Source: an uncultured Bacteroidales bacterium (GTDB taxonomy: Bacteria; Bacteroidota; Bacteroidia; Bacteroidales; JACABE01). From it: a DNA stretch of 36,991 nucleotides. Both the position numbers and the translations under genes were made by a program. This document shows positions 9,421 through 18,416 of this stretch, in pieces; position 1 is the first letter of the stretch, and each line of letters opens with the position of its first letter. Location: assembly GCA_903936865.1 (NCBI GenBank), contig CAIZXK010000738.1, forward strand, positions 1 through 36,991, written 5' to 3'. Below the pieces are notes generated by a model. It was given only the letters and a program-made list of their open reading frames with translations. It was not told the DNA's origin and searched no databases.

Positions 9421-10524
9421 TCAGTTTTTATATAACCTATCATTATCCTGTATGTCCATCCACATGGCGAACATAAGTGATTGAAATGAGCTTATAGCAA
9501 GAAATACAAAAGCCAATACAGTAACAGGATTGACTGAAGTACGTGTGATAAAGCTGTGCTCGATTATTTTTACCAAAAATGGAATAGATGCAAATGCAAG
9601 CACAAATGATAGATGATAAAGTAAAAACAAAGGATGGAAATCTTTCAGGAAATACCTATGCCAGATTCGTTTAAAAAAAGAGATAAATAATAACCAGGAG
9701 ACCCTAGGTACTACTTTCATTATTTTCATTTTTGAATGTTCCCCGATATCGTAAACCGGCTTAATTTCGACTTCCTTAACTGTGCAAACAGCAATATTAA
9801 GTTTTACGAGCATATCATTTGGCATTCCATAATCTTTATATATTTTATAGAGACAAATAGCATTAAGTGCTTTATTTGAAATAGCAGTGAAACCTGTTTG
9901 CGTATCTGAAACCCTCCAATAGCCTGAAGCCAGCTTTGTTAATATAGATAATACAGAATTACCAAAAAAACGCAATTTTGGAATAACAAGTCCTGAGCTT
10001 CTGTGAATAAGTCGATTACCTTTTGAATAATCGATGTTTTCGTTTATAATCGGATTGCAAATACTGAGAAGTTCTGCTGGATCCATTTGACCGTCGCCAG
10101 CCATAACTGCTGAACAATCAATATTATGGTCTTTACACCATTTGTAGCCACGTGCAATTGCTGCTCCTACACCACTATTAATCTTGTGATTTATTAATAC
10201 GATTCTGTCTTTATCCTCATTGTTGTTAGTAATTACTGATGGAATAAAAAAATTGATTTCATCTTTTGACTGTTTGAGAAGCAATTGGTTAGCTCTTTCG
10301 TATCGACCTACAATTTTGTGGTCGAAAATATCTTTTATAACTGGGCCTTCATTTAAGCTGGTTTTCCAAAAAGATTTGACTATTTCTTCTGTTCTATCAT
10401 TTGAGCAATCGTTTACAACAATTATCCTGTCAACAAAATCAGGCATAGTCTCAAGTACCATGGCAATTTGTTGCTCCTCATTATAAGCCGGAACTATTAC
10501 GGCAATTGTTTTATTGTTTAGCAT
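9421..10524 (-). CDS. DPM1/GtrB-like polyprenyl-phosphate glycosyltransferase
   Basis: A 367-residue GT2 protein. IAVIVPAYNEEQQIAMVLET at residues 7-26, VVNDCSNDRT at 36-45, AGDGQMDPAEL at 142-152 and DTQTGFTAIS at 207-216 are features of dolichyl- or undecaprenyl-phosphate sugar synthases. The C-terminus (about 297-356) has two hydrophobic helices, as in GtrB-like enzymes. Compared with a typical DPM1 domain, the stretch between the first acidic motif and SGVGAAIARG (about residues 50-115) is long, suggesting an inserted segment. The product would be a polyprenyl-phosphate-linked sugar used on the periplasmic side. The gene is only 7 bases downstream of the DUF2142-like GT-C gene, the usual pairing of a donor-maker with its user. 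Confidence 0.85.
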   Translation of the reverse strand: MLNNKTIAVIVPAYNEEQQIAMVLETMPDFVDRIIVVNDCSNDRTEEIVKSFWKTSLNEGPVIKDIFDHKIVGRYERANQLLLKQSKDEINFFIPSVITNNNEDKDRIVLINHKINSGVGAAIARGYKWCKDHNIDCSAVMAGDGQMDPAELLSICNPIINENIDYSKGNRLIHRSSGLVIPKLRFFGNSVLSILTKLASGYWRVSDTQTGFTAISNKALNAICLYKIYKDYGMPNDMLVKLNIAVCTVKEVEIKPVYDIGEHSKMKIMKVVPRVSWLLFISFFKRIWHRYFLKDFHPLFLLYHLSFVLAFASIPFLVKIIEHSFITRTSVNPVTVLAFVFLAISSFQSLMFAMWMDIQDNDRLYKN

Positions 10525-10531
10525 GTTTTTT

Positions 10532-12520
10532 TTATATGTTGAACCAATTTGTTGATACTTTATCGATAAACCAGAAAAAACTATTATAAACCAAAAAGAA
10601 CGTAAGAATCAAAATTACTGGAATCTTAGCCTTATCAGATAATTTGAAAAGAGTTGTATTCATTCCAAAAATGGCTATTAATGAGATGATTGGGAAATTA
10701 TACCTCCCTTGCAGCGCAACCCCAAAAGCCCGCATTTGTGAATAGCTCGAATAATTGACATAAAAGACAATCAATACATAGCTGCTTATTAAAAACAGCA
10801 TAATAATCAAATTTTGTTCACTAATAATTTTCTTAAAATGATAAATAGAAATAAAAAAAGAAAGTACCAATAAAATAAGATAAAATTTAAGTTCAGAAAC
10901 TCCTCTAGGAAAACTCAAATGCCCGACCACGCTAAAGATTGTTTCCATTGTTCTTGTAAAATACATTGGTACATATTCTGTAAGTGGCATTAACTCCCGG
11001 GTATGAGCAGTAGAAAGTAATTCTGAATTCCGCATATAAATACCATATCCGTGAAGTGCTTTTTCTTTACCGATTACCAATTCAGCACCAGGCCTTATAT
11101 TATTGTATTTAAGAAAGTTTCCTCCGTACAAATAAATAGTTGCCCCCAAAAAGATGAAGAAAATAATACCAATTGTTATGTTTTTTGTTATTCGTATTTC
11201 TTTTAGAAGTTGCAATCTATGTAGAAATATTTTTTTTGTATAGAACAGTAGTACAGCCATTTCTAATAAAATTAAAGGAAGGTAGGTTACCTTTGTCAAC
11301 GCACCAACAGCCATTGAGGAGAATAATAAAAGGAGGTAAGTTAGGTTGGGATTACGGATAAAACGAAATAAAAAAATAAAAGAAGAAACAGCTAGAAGGT
11401 TGATCAGGTTATCATACGATACCATAGATGATAAAAAAACAAACATCAAAACATTAGATTGGGCTAATAGAATGCTAATCTGTATGAGCTTATTTGAAGT
11501 TATTTCTTTTGAAAGCAGAAATGTTAAATATAGACTGAAAAGGCTCAAAACTATATTTAATAAGCGCAAGTATTGATAATCAATTATTGAACTTGGTTTT
11601 AAAAGTAATAGCTTGCCCATTACCAAATAATATAAATGAGGTTCAGTTGTCAAGCTACCATATCGAATTGTTTCATCCGAATTTTCCAAATGAAAGACGT
11701 AAGGTTTAGAGTAAAAATTGCTTACTTCAATGTGGTATCTTTCATCTGGTGAAACGCCCTTTTTAATGTTCAAGGCAAAATATAGCATTTGGAATAGAAA
11801 CCATGAAAATATAATCACTTTCAATGCAATAAACAGGTTTTTTGAAATATTTACTGAAGTCGTTTGCTCAAATAATTGTGTTTTATAGTACAAAAATTGT
11901 CGGAATAACAGTATAAAAACCAAGGTCACCAAAAAAAATGCTGTAATCTGGAATATCGTTTTTTTAAAGTTTTCAATAAAGGAAGCAGGATTCATTTCTT
12001 TTATCCCAATTAATAGCAGATACGGATCAATTCCATTTGTAGAAATTTTCACGATACCCGCTTTAAATTCTACACTATCAATATCATGTAAAGGTTTGAT
12101 CATTTTATATAATTCAAGTCCAGCGTATTTTTTTGAGTGGAAAAAATCACCAATGCTAATAGATTTGATTTCAATAGCAGCAGGAGGATCGAACCGAATG
12201 TGAGTAATACTCTTTTGGAATAATGTAAAATGATAGTTTTTAAAGGACTCATTATCTTTTAAATATATTGTCGAACTGTTTTTTTTGTTATGTTCATTGT
12301 TCGTATTGAAAAACAATTGAAATGGACCACCAACAGGGGTTTTTATCTCAAAGGAAATACGCTCGTTAATTATTGTATTTGTCTCGGTAATCCATTTGCT
12401 CACAAAAAATGAGCAAACTAATATCAAGATAATCGCAAAAATTCTGTTTGCTTTGGATAATGATTTAGGAAACATATCTTTAAGTTTTTTTATTGATTTT
12501 AAACTATTTATATAAAACAA
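10532..12520 (-). CDS. DUF2142-like GT-C membrane glycosyltransferase with periplasmic accessory module
   Basis: A 662-residue multi-pass membrane protein with roughly a dozen predicted helices. Helix 1 is at about 27-42. Residues 50-175 are a soluble region containing an accessory module (TPVGGPFQLFF at 61-71, IRFDPPAAIEIKSI at 108-121, STNGIDPYLLL at 160-170). Helix 2 follows at about 190-205. After helix 3 comes GVSPDERYHIEV at 255-266, an acidic loop motif of the kind that is catalytic in GT-C enzymes, and near the C-terminus is ALQGRYNFPI. These last two point to the DUF2142 family (PF09913). It would use a polyprenyl-phosphate sugar, presumably from the GT2 encoded 7 bases downstream, to decorate the glycan in the periplasm. 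The accessory module recurs in two other proteins of the window. Confidence 0.8.
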   Translation of the reverse strand: MFYINSLKSIKKLKDMFPKSLSKANRIFAIILILVCSFFVSKWITETNTIINERISFEIKTPVGGPFQLFFNTNNEHNKKNSSTIYLKDNESFKNYHFTLFQKSITHIRFDPPAAIEIKSISIGDFFHSKKYAGLELYKMIKPLHDIDSVEFKAGIVKISTNGIDPYLLLIGIKEMNPASFIENFKKTIFQITAFFLVTLVFILLFRQFLYYKTQLFEQTTSVNISKNLFIALKVIIFSWFLFQMLYFALNIKKGVSPDERYHIEVSNFYSKPYVFHLENSDETIRYGSLTTEPHLYYLVMGKLLLLKPSSIIDYQYLRLLNIVLSLFSLYLTFLLSKEITSNKLIQISILLAQSNVLMFVFLSSMVSYDNLINLLAVSSFIFLFRFIRNPNLTYLLLLFSSMAVGALTKVTYLPLILLEMAVLLFYTKKIFLHRLQLLKEIRITKNITIGIIFFIFLGATIYLYGGNFLKYNNIRPGAELVIGKEKALHGYGIYMRNSELLSTAHTRELMPLTEYVPMYFTRTMETIFSVVGHLSFPRGVSELKFYLILLVLSFFISIYHFKKIISEQNLIIMLFLISSYVLIVFYVNYSSYSQMRAFGVALQGRYNFPIISLIAIFGMNTTLFKLSDKAKIPVILILTFFLVYNSFFWFIDKVSTNWFNI

Positions 12521-12599
12521 GATATTGGTTGATTTGAATTATTATGGGTATTCAAAATTTTAGCAAAACAGTTCAAATTGAAATCTTGAGTATTTAAAT

Positions 12600-15452
12600 T
12601 TATTCAAATTTACTTTTAGAGAAATTAATCTCCAGAATTGAGAGGCGTGGTGGGAAAGCTAGGCTAAAGTTACCTGATGATAGTGAAAGATTAGGATTGT
12701 AAGCAGGATCTTGTTTCAGAGCAGTTCCCCATCTTTCATGCATAAAAGTCTTTTCATTGATAAACCTTTGAGATTTTGTTTCTATATTGCCTTTATTTCT
12801 GGATACTGATTCGTGATGATGCAATTCAGCGAATGGATTCCAAATATTTCTATAGCCAGCTTTTTTCAATTTAAGGCAAAAATCAACATCATTGTATGCA
12901 ACTGACAAGTTTACTTCGTCCAAACCACCCACTTCGATGTATTTTTTTTTAGATACGAGCAAGCAAGCTCCAGTAACTGCTGACATTTCCTGTAAAAGAA
13001 CTGCACGACCAAAGTATCCTAAAGATTCTGACGGACAATATTGATGCGCATGGATTGCCGTTACATCAGATCCAAGAATAACTCCTGCATGTTGAATTTT
13101 TCCGTTTGGATAATATAATTTTGCTCCTACAGCTCCTATGTCCGCTTGCATGGCAATTGCTACCATTTCACTTAGCCAGTTTTGGCTAATAATTTCGGTA
13201 TCGTTATTTAATAAACAAACAAATTCACCTTTAGCAGCAGATACGGCGCTGTTATTTAAAGCGGAATAATTGAATGGCTGTTCATCTCTCAAAATAGCAA
13301 TCCTATTGTCTTGTTTTAGTTCGTCAAAAAACTGAATTAAATCCTTTTCATCAGATCCATTGTCAATAATAAGAATATCAAAAGCTGTATAAGTAGTTTT
13401 ATTTAGTATACTCATTATACAAGTTCGTAATAGCTTAGCCTGATTTTTAGTTGGTATTATAATTGTTACGTGCGGCATTGTATCAGGCAAATTGTAATGT
13501 ACCCTATACATCCCAGGTCGGATTATGTCTACATTAACTTTTGATTGAGTTCTGTTGAAAAAATCATTAACTGCATTAATAGCCGAATTGATTGCATAAC
13601 TTTTATGATCCATCGAAACAGAAGTGCTATTATCATTTAAACGCCAATGATATAAGACTTTAGGTATATGAAAAATTTCGTTTGGAGTAATAAGTTCTAT
13701 AAAACGCAATGCAAGATCATAATCCTGAGAGCCTTCAAAACCTTTTCTAAAACCACCTATTTTTCTCATCATGGCAGTTTTGTAAATGCCTAAATGGGAG
13801 ACCATATTTTGCGAATAAAATAACTCAGGATTCCAGTCGCACTTAAAATAAGGATTTTGCCGAATCCCATTTAAGTCAATTTTATCTTCATCGGAATAAA
13901 TAAGTTTAACATGGGGAATATTTACAATAGCTTTTGCTACCCAAAAAAAAGCGTGTACTGGCAAAAGATCATCATGATCGAGGAGTGCGACAAAATCTCC
14001 TGTTACCAATTCGAGTGCACTATTGGATGCTAACGAAATATGTCCGTTTATTGGTCGATAGATGACCTTAATTCTTGAATCATTTTGACGATAATATTCG
14101 AGAATTTTTTTTATTTCGCCATCTGTTGAGCAATCATCTGCTATACATAATTCCCAATATGGATAAATCTGGTTTTTTACCGAATTTATTGCTTCTTTTA
14201 ACCAATCAGGATTTGGATTGAAAACAGGCATCAGTATCGATATCAAAGATTTTGATTCAAAACAGGATATTTCTCTTTCCATTTCTTCAATATCTGCTGG
14301 CGACAATGTGTCATACTTTTTTATCCACAAATTATAATTATTCCCTTCTTCTGTACAAAGCCTGTTTTCTAATTCGCCAAATTCAATAAAATGTAACAAT
14401 GGATTATTATTTGACTTACCAACATCTTCATATTTAGTAGAATAAAAGTTTGTATCAAAATATACACTTGGATTTCGTCCCTCTTTCCAGCCTTCAAATA
14501 AATAGTGTTCTGCAGGATCAATTCCGGCAGATTTCACATCAGGATTCTCTTTCAAATAGTAATCTGCATCGAAATATTCACTATTTTTTATCAATTGTAG
14601 ATCTTCAATATTAATACATCTTGTGGAGCTATTATCATTGATGTTAAGAAATCTATTTCTTTCTGAATTTTTTTCAAAATAACTGCTTACCTTTTCTGTT
14701 GCATCAGGGATTGGTTTGCGACCTTCAGATTTTCCAGATAAAATAAAATGAACCAAAGGATTTAATCTTGTTTCTTTTACATCAGGATTTTTTTCAAGAT
14801 AATACCTGGAATCGAAATATTCAGAAGGATTTCTTCCTTCAAATCCTCCATGAATCAAGTAATGTGTTAAAGGTTCGATATTTGATTTTAAAATATCAGG
14901 GTTATTGGTTACATAAAAAGATTCATCAAAAAAACCGTTTTCGTATATTAATAATTTATAATTGGTTAGAATTTTGTTTTGATTAAATTGTTGAGGGTTT
15001 ATATTTCTTTCTTCTTTGATTCCAAAATGGATATAGTGAATTAATGGATTGATTCCAGATGCTTTTACATCAGGGTTTTCTTCCATATAAAATGCACTGT
15101 CGAAATTTTCTGATGGTTTTCTTCCTTCAAAACCTCCATAAACCAGGTAATGCCATATAGGTTCGCAGTTTAATTTTTCTATATCGGGATTATTATGTAA
15201 ATAATATGATTTATCAAATAAACCACTTTCATTAATTAAATTCATATCGGCTTTTATCAGGTCATTTGTATAGTTATTCGCTCCAACTAAAGTTCTTCCT
15301 TCTTTTTTTCCATATCGGATATAATGAGCTAAAGGATTGATTCCAGAAGCCTTCACATCAGGATATTGACACAAATATAAATCAGTATCAAAGTTTTTTG
15401 ATACTTTCATTTTAAATCTAACCCAAAAAATGAAGTGTTTTAATGCTAGCAT
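12600..15452 (-). CDS. NPDV-repeat protein with two GT2 domains (rhamnosyltransferase-like)
   Basis: A 950-residue protein. Residues 20-366 hold seven copies of a roughly 37-residue repeat of the form FDxxYYLxxNPDVKxxGxxPLxHYxxxGxxEGRxP. Then come two GT-A domains. GT2a, about 403-640, has IADDCSTD at 437-444 and LLDHDD at 490-495. GT2b, about 660-875, has IDNGSD at 696-701 and LNNDTE at 748-753. The end (HERWGTALKQDPAYNPNLSL at 905-924) is the tail usual for large rhamnosyltransferase-like GT2 proteins. Two catalytic domains suggest two successive transfers by one polypeptide. The function of the repeats is unknown; they could organise the synthesis complex. No signal peptide is evident, so the enzyme is probably cytoplasmic. 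Flanking gaps of 151 and 79 bases leave room for a promoter upstream, but none is recognisable. Confidence 0.88.
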   Translation of the reverse strand: MLALKHFIFWVRFKMKVSKNFDTDLYLCQYPDVKASGINPLAHYIRYGKKEGRTLVGANNYTNDLIKADMNLINESGLFDKSYYLHNNPDIEKLNCEPIWHYLVYGGFEGRKPSENFDSAFYMEENPDVKASGINPLIHYIHFGIKEERNINPQQFNQNKILTNYKLLIYENGFFDESFYVTNNPDILKSNIEPLTHYLIHGGFEGRNPSEYFDSRYYLEKNPDVKETRLNPLVHFILSGKSEGRKPIPDATEKVSSYFEKNSERNRFLNINDNSSTRCINIEDLQLIKNSEYFDADYYLKENPDVKSAGIDPAEHYLFEGWKEGRNPSVYFDTNFYSTKYEDVGKSNNNPLLHFIEFGELENRLCTEEGNNYNLWIKKYDTLSPADIEEMEREISCFESKSLISILMPVFNPNPDWLKEAINSVKNQIYPYWELCIADDCSTDGEIKKILEYYRQNDSRIKVIYRPINGHISLASNSALELVTGDFVALLDHDDLLPVHAFFWVAKAIVNIPHVKLIYSDEDKIDLNGIRQNPYFKCDWNPELFYSQNMVSHLGIYKTAMMRKIGGFRKGFEGSQDYDLALRFIELITPNEIFHIPKVLYHWRLNDNSTSVSMDHKSYAINSAINAVNDFFNRTQSKVNVDIIRPGMYRVHYNLPDTMPHVTIIIPTKNQAKLLRTCIMSILNKTTYTAFDILIIDNGSDEKDLIQFFDELKQDNRIAILRDEQPFNYSALNNSAVSAAKGEFVCLLNNDTEIISQNWLSEMVAIAMQADIGAVGAKLYYPNGKIQHAGVILGSDVTAIHAHQYCPSESLGYFGRAVLLQEMSAVTGACLLVSKKKYIEVGGLDEVNLSVAYNDVDFCLKLKKAGYRNIWNPFAELHHHESVSRNKGNIETKSQRFINEKTFMHERWGTALKQDPAYNPNLSLSSGNFSLAFPPRLSILEINFSKSKFE
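14355..15395 (-). repeat. seven-copy NPDV-type amino-acid repeat within the 950-residue glycosyltransferase
   Basis: Protein repeats at residues 20-55, 78-115, 117-152, 174-211, 212-248, 293-329 and 331-366. Each starts with F-D-x-x-Y/F-Y, has N-P-D-V/I in the middle, then P-L-x-H-Y/F and ends in G-x-x-E-G-R or a close variant. Copies 1 and 3 share the exact core PDVKASGINPL. Copies 2 and 4 share GGFEGR and a less conserved middle, giving an alternating pattern consistent with duplication of a two-repeat unit. Copies 4-5 and 6-7 are nearly back to back; linkers of about 20-45 residues separate the others. Copy 7 is the most diverged (KYEDV in place of NPDV). Confidence 0.9.
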
Positions 15453-15603
15453 GATTTTTTTTCTAAAAAATTTGTTTTGTCAAAATGGCAGCTTTCACTA
15501 ATATGCGGCAGTTGTTTAGTAGGTAATTTAAATTTTCATTCATATAAAATGAAATCCATCATTTAACAGTTCAACATTGGTAATATGTTGATTGAATACC
15601 ATT

Positions 15604-16821
15604 TCAAATTGTGTTTTTTTTGTTGTCTAGGATATTTTTTGATTTCCCTTTTGTTTTTTTATACAAGGGGATAAAATGATCAACAGGTGCAATAAGGTAT
15701 CTTTCAACAACTTCAAAAAGTACAAAATCTGGTTTATATAATTGTACTAAAGATGCAATATCATTTGTTCCTGGTTTTATAAAATGGCAGTATTTTATCT
15801 CGCCAAATGTATTGTTTAAATAAATTGATAATGAATTTGAAAATGAATCCCCAATTACTAAAATCTTTCCATGCTTATGTTTATTTCTAATAAGGTTATG
15901 ATTTAGCATTTCAAACGCCCTATTTGGATTTATATCTACCCATTTATTATTCGACATTAGTTTAAGTTTATGCTTGGATAATTTGTCCTTTATTGAAACT
16001 TCAACGTCATTATAAAGGGATTCCCCCTTTATTGTTAAAGATAAATCTGTTTTTCTTTGCGACAACCTGGAGGTGAAATTTGTTTCATCGAGAATAATTG
16101 ATGATGATTGGAAAGAGGGATTGAAATACGATAAAATTTCCCAATATGCTAAATATGCACCAAATAGATTCCAATGTGAATCAGTTTTATAATACAACGG
16201 CAATTTATGATTTTTTTTCTTCTCAATCAAAGCTTTTTTTAAATCAATAATCTGAAGGAAGGTGTTGCTGCTCATTATCTGGTCATAAGGAGTATTTCCT
16301 TTTTTCGAAAGATAAGATGGTAAATATTCTGGATAAATAGAATGTTTGTCAGGTGCAATTGCAATATAGAATGGAATATTTAGATTTTTTAAATAATCCT
16401 GTATATCTCCGAAATATTTATAAAAGGAATGAATCTGCTTTGCATCCATTTGCTTTAGTCCTCTGTATTGATTAATTGTTTTTTGATACTTGTTGCCTAA
16501 AAATATCCAACCATCTTTACCAATTATAACATCTTCAGCATCCATTGGAAGACCAAGACGATTTTTTAATTTCGCATTTAATTTCAATAAATCTTCACGA
16601 AAAGCTAAATGATCCCCGAAAAAAGACTCTGATTCTGAAAAATATTTTTTTATGCTTTTACTTTTCCAATCCCAATTTGGCAAACGTGTTATTGTCCTTT
16701 TTTCTTGATTTATAAAACTCTCTTTAGAGGATGTTCTCAATCCCAGTATACTTGCTAATGGAAAGGTTAATAAAACAATACAAAAAGTAAAAAAATAGGC
16801 GTATTTTATTGTTTTAACCAT
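15604..16821 (-). CDS. AlgJ/AlgX-like SGNH acyltransferase
   Basis: A 405-residue protein with an N-terminal signal anchor (about 7-28), so it should face the periplasm. It has the features of the alginate O-acetyltransferase AlgJ/AlgX family (PF16822): FFGDHLAFREDLLKLNAKLK at 67-86, GKDGWIFLG at 101-109, APDKH at 156-160, TDSHWN at 213-218, and GDSFSNS at 324-330. By analogy with AlgX, D214, H216 and S326 would be the catalytic triad. It starts 3 bases after the MBOAT gene at 16825-18294, so the two are almost certainly co-translated and form an acyl-transfer pair. The transferred group is most likely acetyl; the sugar acceptor is unknown. Confidence 0.87.
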   Translation of the reverse strand: MVKTIKYAYFFTFCIVLLTFPLASILGLRTSSKESFINQEKRTITRLPNWDWKSKSIKKYFSESESFFGDHLAFREDLLKLNAKLKNRLGLPMDAEDVIIGKDGWIFLGNKYQKTINQYRGLKQMDAKQIHSFYKYFGDIQDYLKNLNIPFYIAIAPDKHSIYPEYLPSYLSKKGNTPYDQIMSSNTFLQIIDLKKALIEKKKNHKLPLYYKTDSHWNLFGAYLAYWEILSYFNPSFQSSSIILDETNFTSRLSQRKTDLSLTIKGESLYNDVEVSIKDKLSKHKLKLMSNNKWVDINPNRAFEMLNHNLIRNKHKHGKILVIGDSFSNSLSIYLNNTFGEIKYCHFIKPGTNDIASLVQLYKPDFVLFEVVERYLIAPVDHFIPLYKKTKGKSKNILDNKKNTI

Positions 16822-16824
16822 GTT

Positions 16825-18294
16825 TTAAAATCTAAAATAAATAAACGGATTAAATGAGCCGGAAGTTAAATACATGATACTTAGTAGCAATAATGTAAAT
16901 AAAGCTGAAAAATATGTAATTTCGGATAAATACAATAACCCAGGGCGCAATAATTTTGAAATAGTTAGGAATTTTGGGATTAAAGGAGTTGAAAATAATA
17001 TACCCAAAGCAAATGCAATTAAAACATTAGGTTGCAAAAACTCGCTTATATGTAAAACATCAGATGTTCTATAAAAAAACATGCTTTTCAAATATTCTAT
17101 AGAGCCGGACAATGTCTCAGCCCTAAAAAAAACCCATGAAATTGACACAAAAAACAAGACATAAAAGTGACGAAATAGTTTTGGTAAATTATGTAACCAT
17201 TTTTCTACTCCAATTCTTTCCATCGAGAGAAAAAATCCATGAAACAGCCCCCAGATCAAGAAATTCCAACTGGCGCCATGCCATAATCCACAGAGAGAAA
17301 AAACGATGAACAGGTTTAAGTATGTTTTTATACCTGATCCCTTACTTCCGCCAAGAGGTATGTATAAATAATCACGAAACCAGGTTGAAAGCGAAATATG
17401 CCAACGACGCCAAAATTCTTTAATTGAGGTGGATATATAAGGATAATTAAAGTTTTCGGAAAATTCGAAACCAAACATTTTGCCTAGCCCAATAGCCATA
17501 CATGAGTATCCTGAAAAATCGAAATATATTTGCAGGCTGTAGGCAAGTATTCCTATCCAGGCTATAATTGTTGGTAATTCATTACTATTAATTAAAAAAA
17601 TCTGGTCTGCTATTTTGCCCAATGTATTGGCAATTAATACTTTTTTTGCTAATCCAATAATAAATCTTTGTATCCCTTCTACAAACTGGTCAAATTTTAT
17701 AGTATGATTATTTAGCTGCTTGTCAATTTCAGAATATCGAACTATAGGGCCGGCAACCAATTGAGGGAACATAGTAACAAAAGTAGCAAACTTTATAAAA
17801 TTCCTGTTTGCGGCAACATGCCCTCTATAAACATCAATTGTATAGCTCATAGATTGGAAGGTGTAAAAACTGATTCCAAGTGGAAGGCTGATTTTAATCA
17901 GACCATCAAGCTTCAAATGGCTCAAATGCAATAAATCAAGGACTTGTATTATATTGTCGGTAAAAAAGTTGAAATATTTAAAAAAGCCTAGTAAGGAAAG
18001 GTTGGAAATAATAGAAACCGTTAACCAAAATTTCTGTAAATTGCTTCTATGTCCATTTGGAATAAGCTGAACTATAGGTTTTTGATTCAAGCCACCTGCG
18101 ATTAATAATCCTGAAAAATAATCAACCACTATTGTAGTGAGCATTATCCAAATGAGATAGTTTTCTCCAAAAAAGTAAAAGAAAAGACTGCTTAGGAGCA
18201 AAAATGGAAACCTAAGGCTTTTTCTTAACGAATGAAATACTACCAATACAATTGGAAGAAAAAAGAATATGAATACTATTGAACTAAAAATCAT
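16825..18294 (-). CDS. MBOAT family O-acyltransferase (AlgI-like), copy 1
   Basis: A 489-residue polytopic membrane protein of the AlgI/DltB branch of MBOAT (PF03062). Key segments are PQLVAGPIVRYSEI at 177-190, EFWRRWHISLSTWFRDYLYI at 293-312, and GLWHGASWNFLIWGLFHG at 336-353. H339 in LWHGA is the expected catalytic histidine. These proteins pass an acyl group from a cytoplasmic donor across the inner membrane to an extracytoplasmic partner. The partner here is the AlgJ/AlgX-like protein encoded 3 bases downstream. A second, clearly related MBOAT gene lies at 20699-22150. Confidence 0.92.
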   Translation of the reverse strand: MIFSSIVFIFFFLPIVLVVFHSLRKSLRFPFLLLSSLFFYFFGENYLIWIMLTTIVVDYFSGLLIAGGLNQKPIVQLIPNGHRSNLQKFWLTVSIISNLSLLGFFKYFNFFTDNIIQVLDLLHLSHLKLDGLIKISLPLGISFYTFQSMSYTIDVYRGHVAANRNFIKFATFVTMFPQLVAGPIVRYSEIDKQLNNHTIKFDQFVEGIQRFIIGLAKKVLIANTLGKIADQIFLINSNELPTIIAWIGILAYSLQIYFDFSGYSCMAIGLGKMFGFEFSENFNYPYISTSIKEFWRRWHISLSTWFRDYLYIPLGGSKGSGIKTYLNLFIVFSLCGLWHGASWNFLIWGLFHGFFLSMERIGVEKWLHNLPKLFRHFYVLFFVSISWVFFRAETLSGSIEYLKSMFFYRTSDVLHISEFLQPNVLIAFALGILFSTPLIPKFLTISKLLRPGLLYLSEITYFSALFTLLLLSIMYLTSGSFNPFIYFRF

Positions 18295-18416
18295 GTAAAT
18301 TATATTTTATTTCCAACTACAAAATTATTTCAATTTTTTTAAGATAATATATAGTCCCGAATGGTATCTTGTTTTAATTAAACTATTTTTTTTATTTAGA
18401 GTGCAGAAAAATAGGA

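Noticed and set aside
14355-15395. Regularly spaced similar DNA stretches resembling a repeat array
   Set aside because: They are in-frame protein repeats with diverged DNA and irregular spacing, not a CRISPR array.
18320-18327. TAnnTTTG match (minus strand TAATTTTG) 26 bases before the MBOAT start at 18294
   Set aside because: No -33 partner; position would leave a very short leader; not enough to call a promoter.
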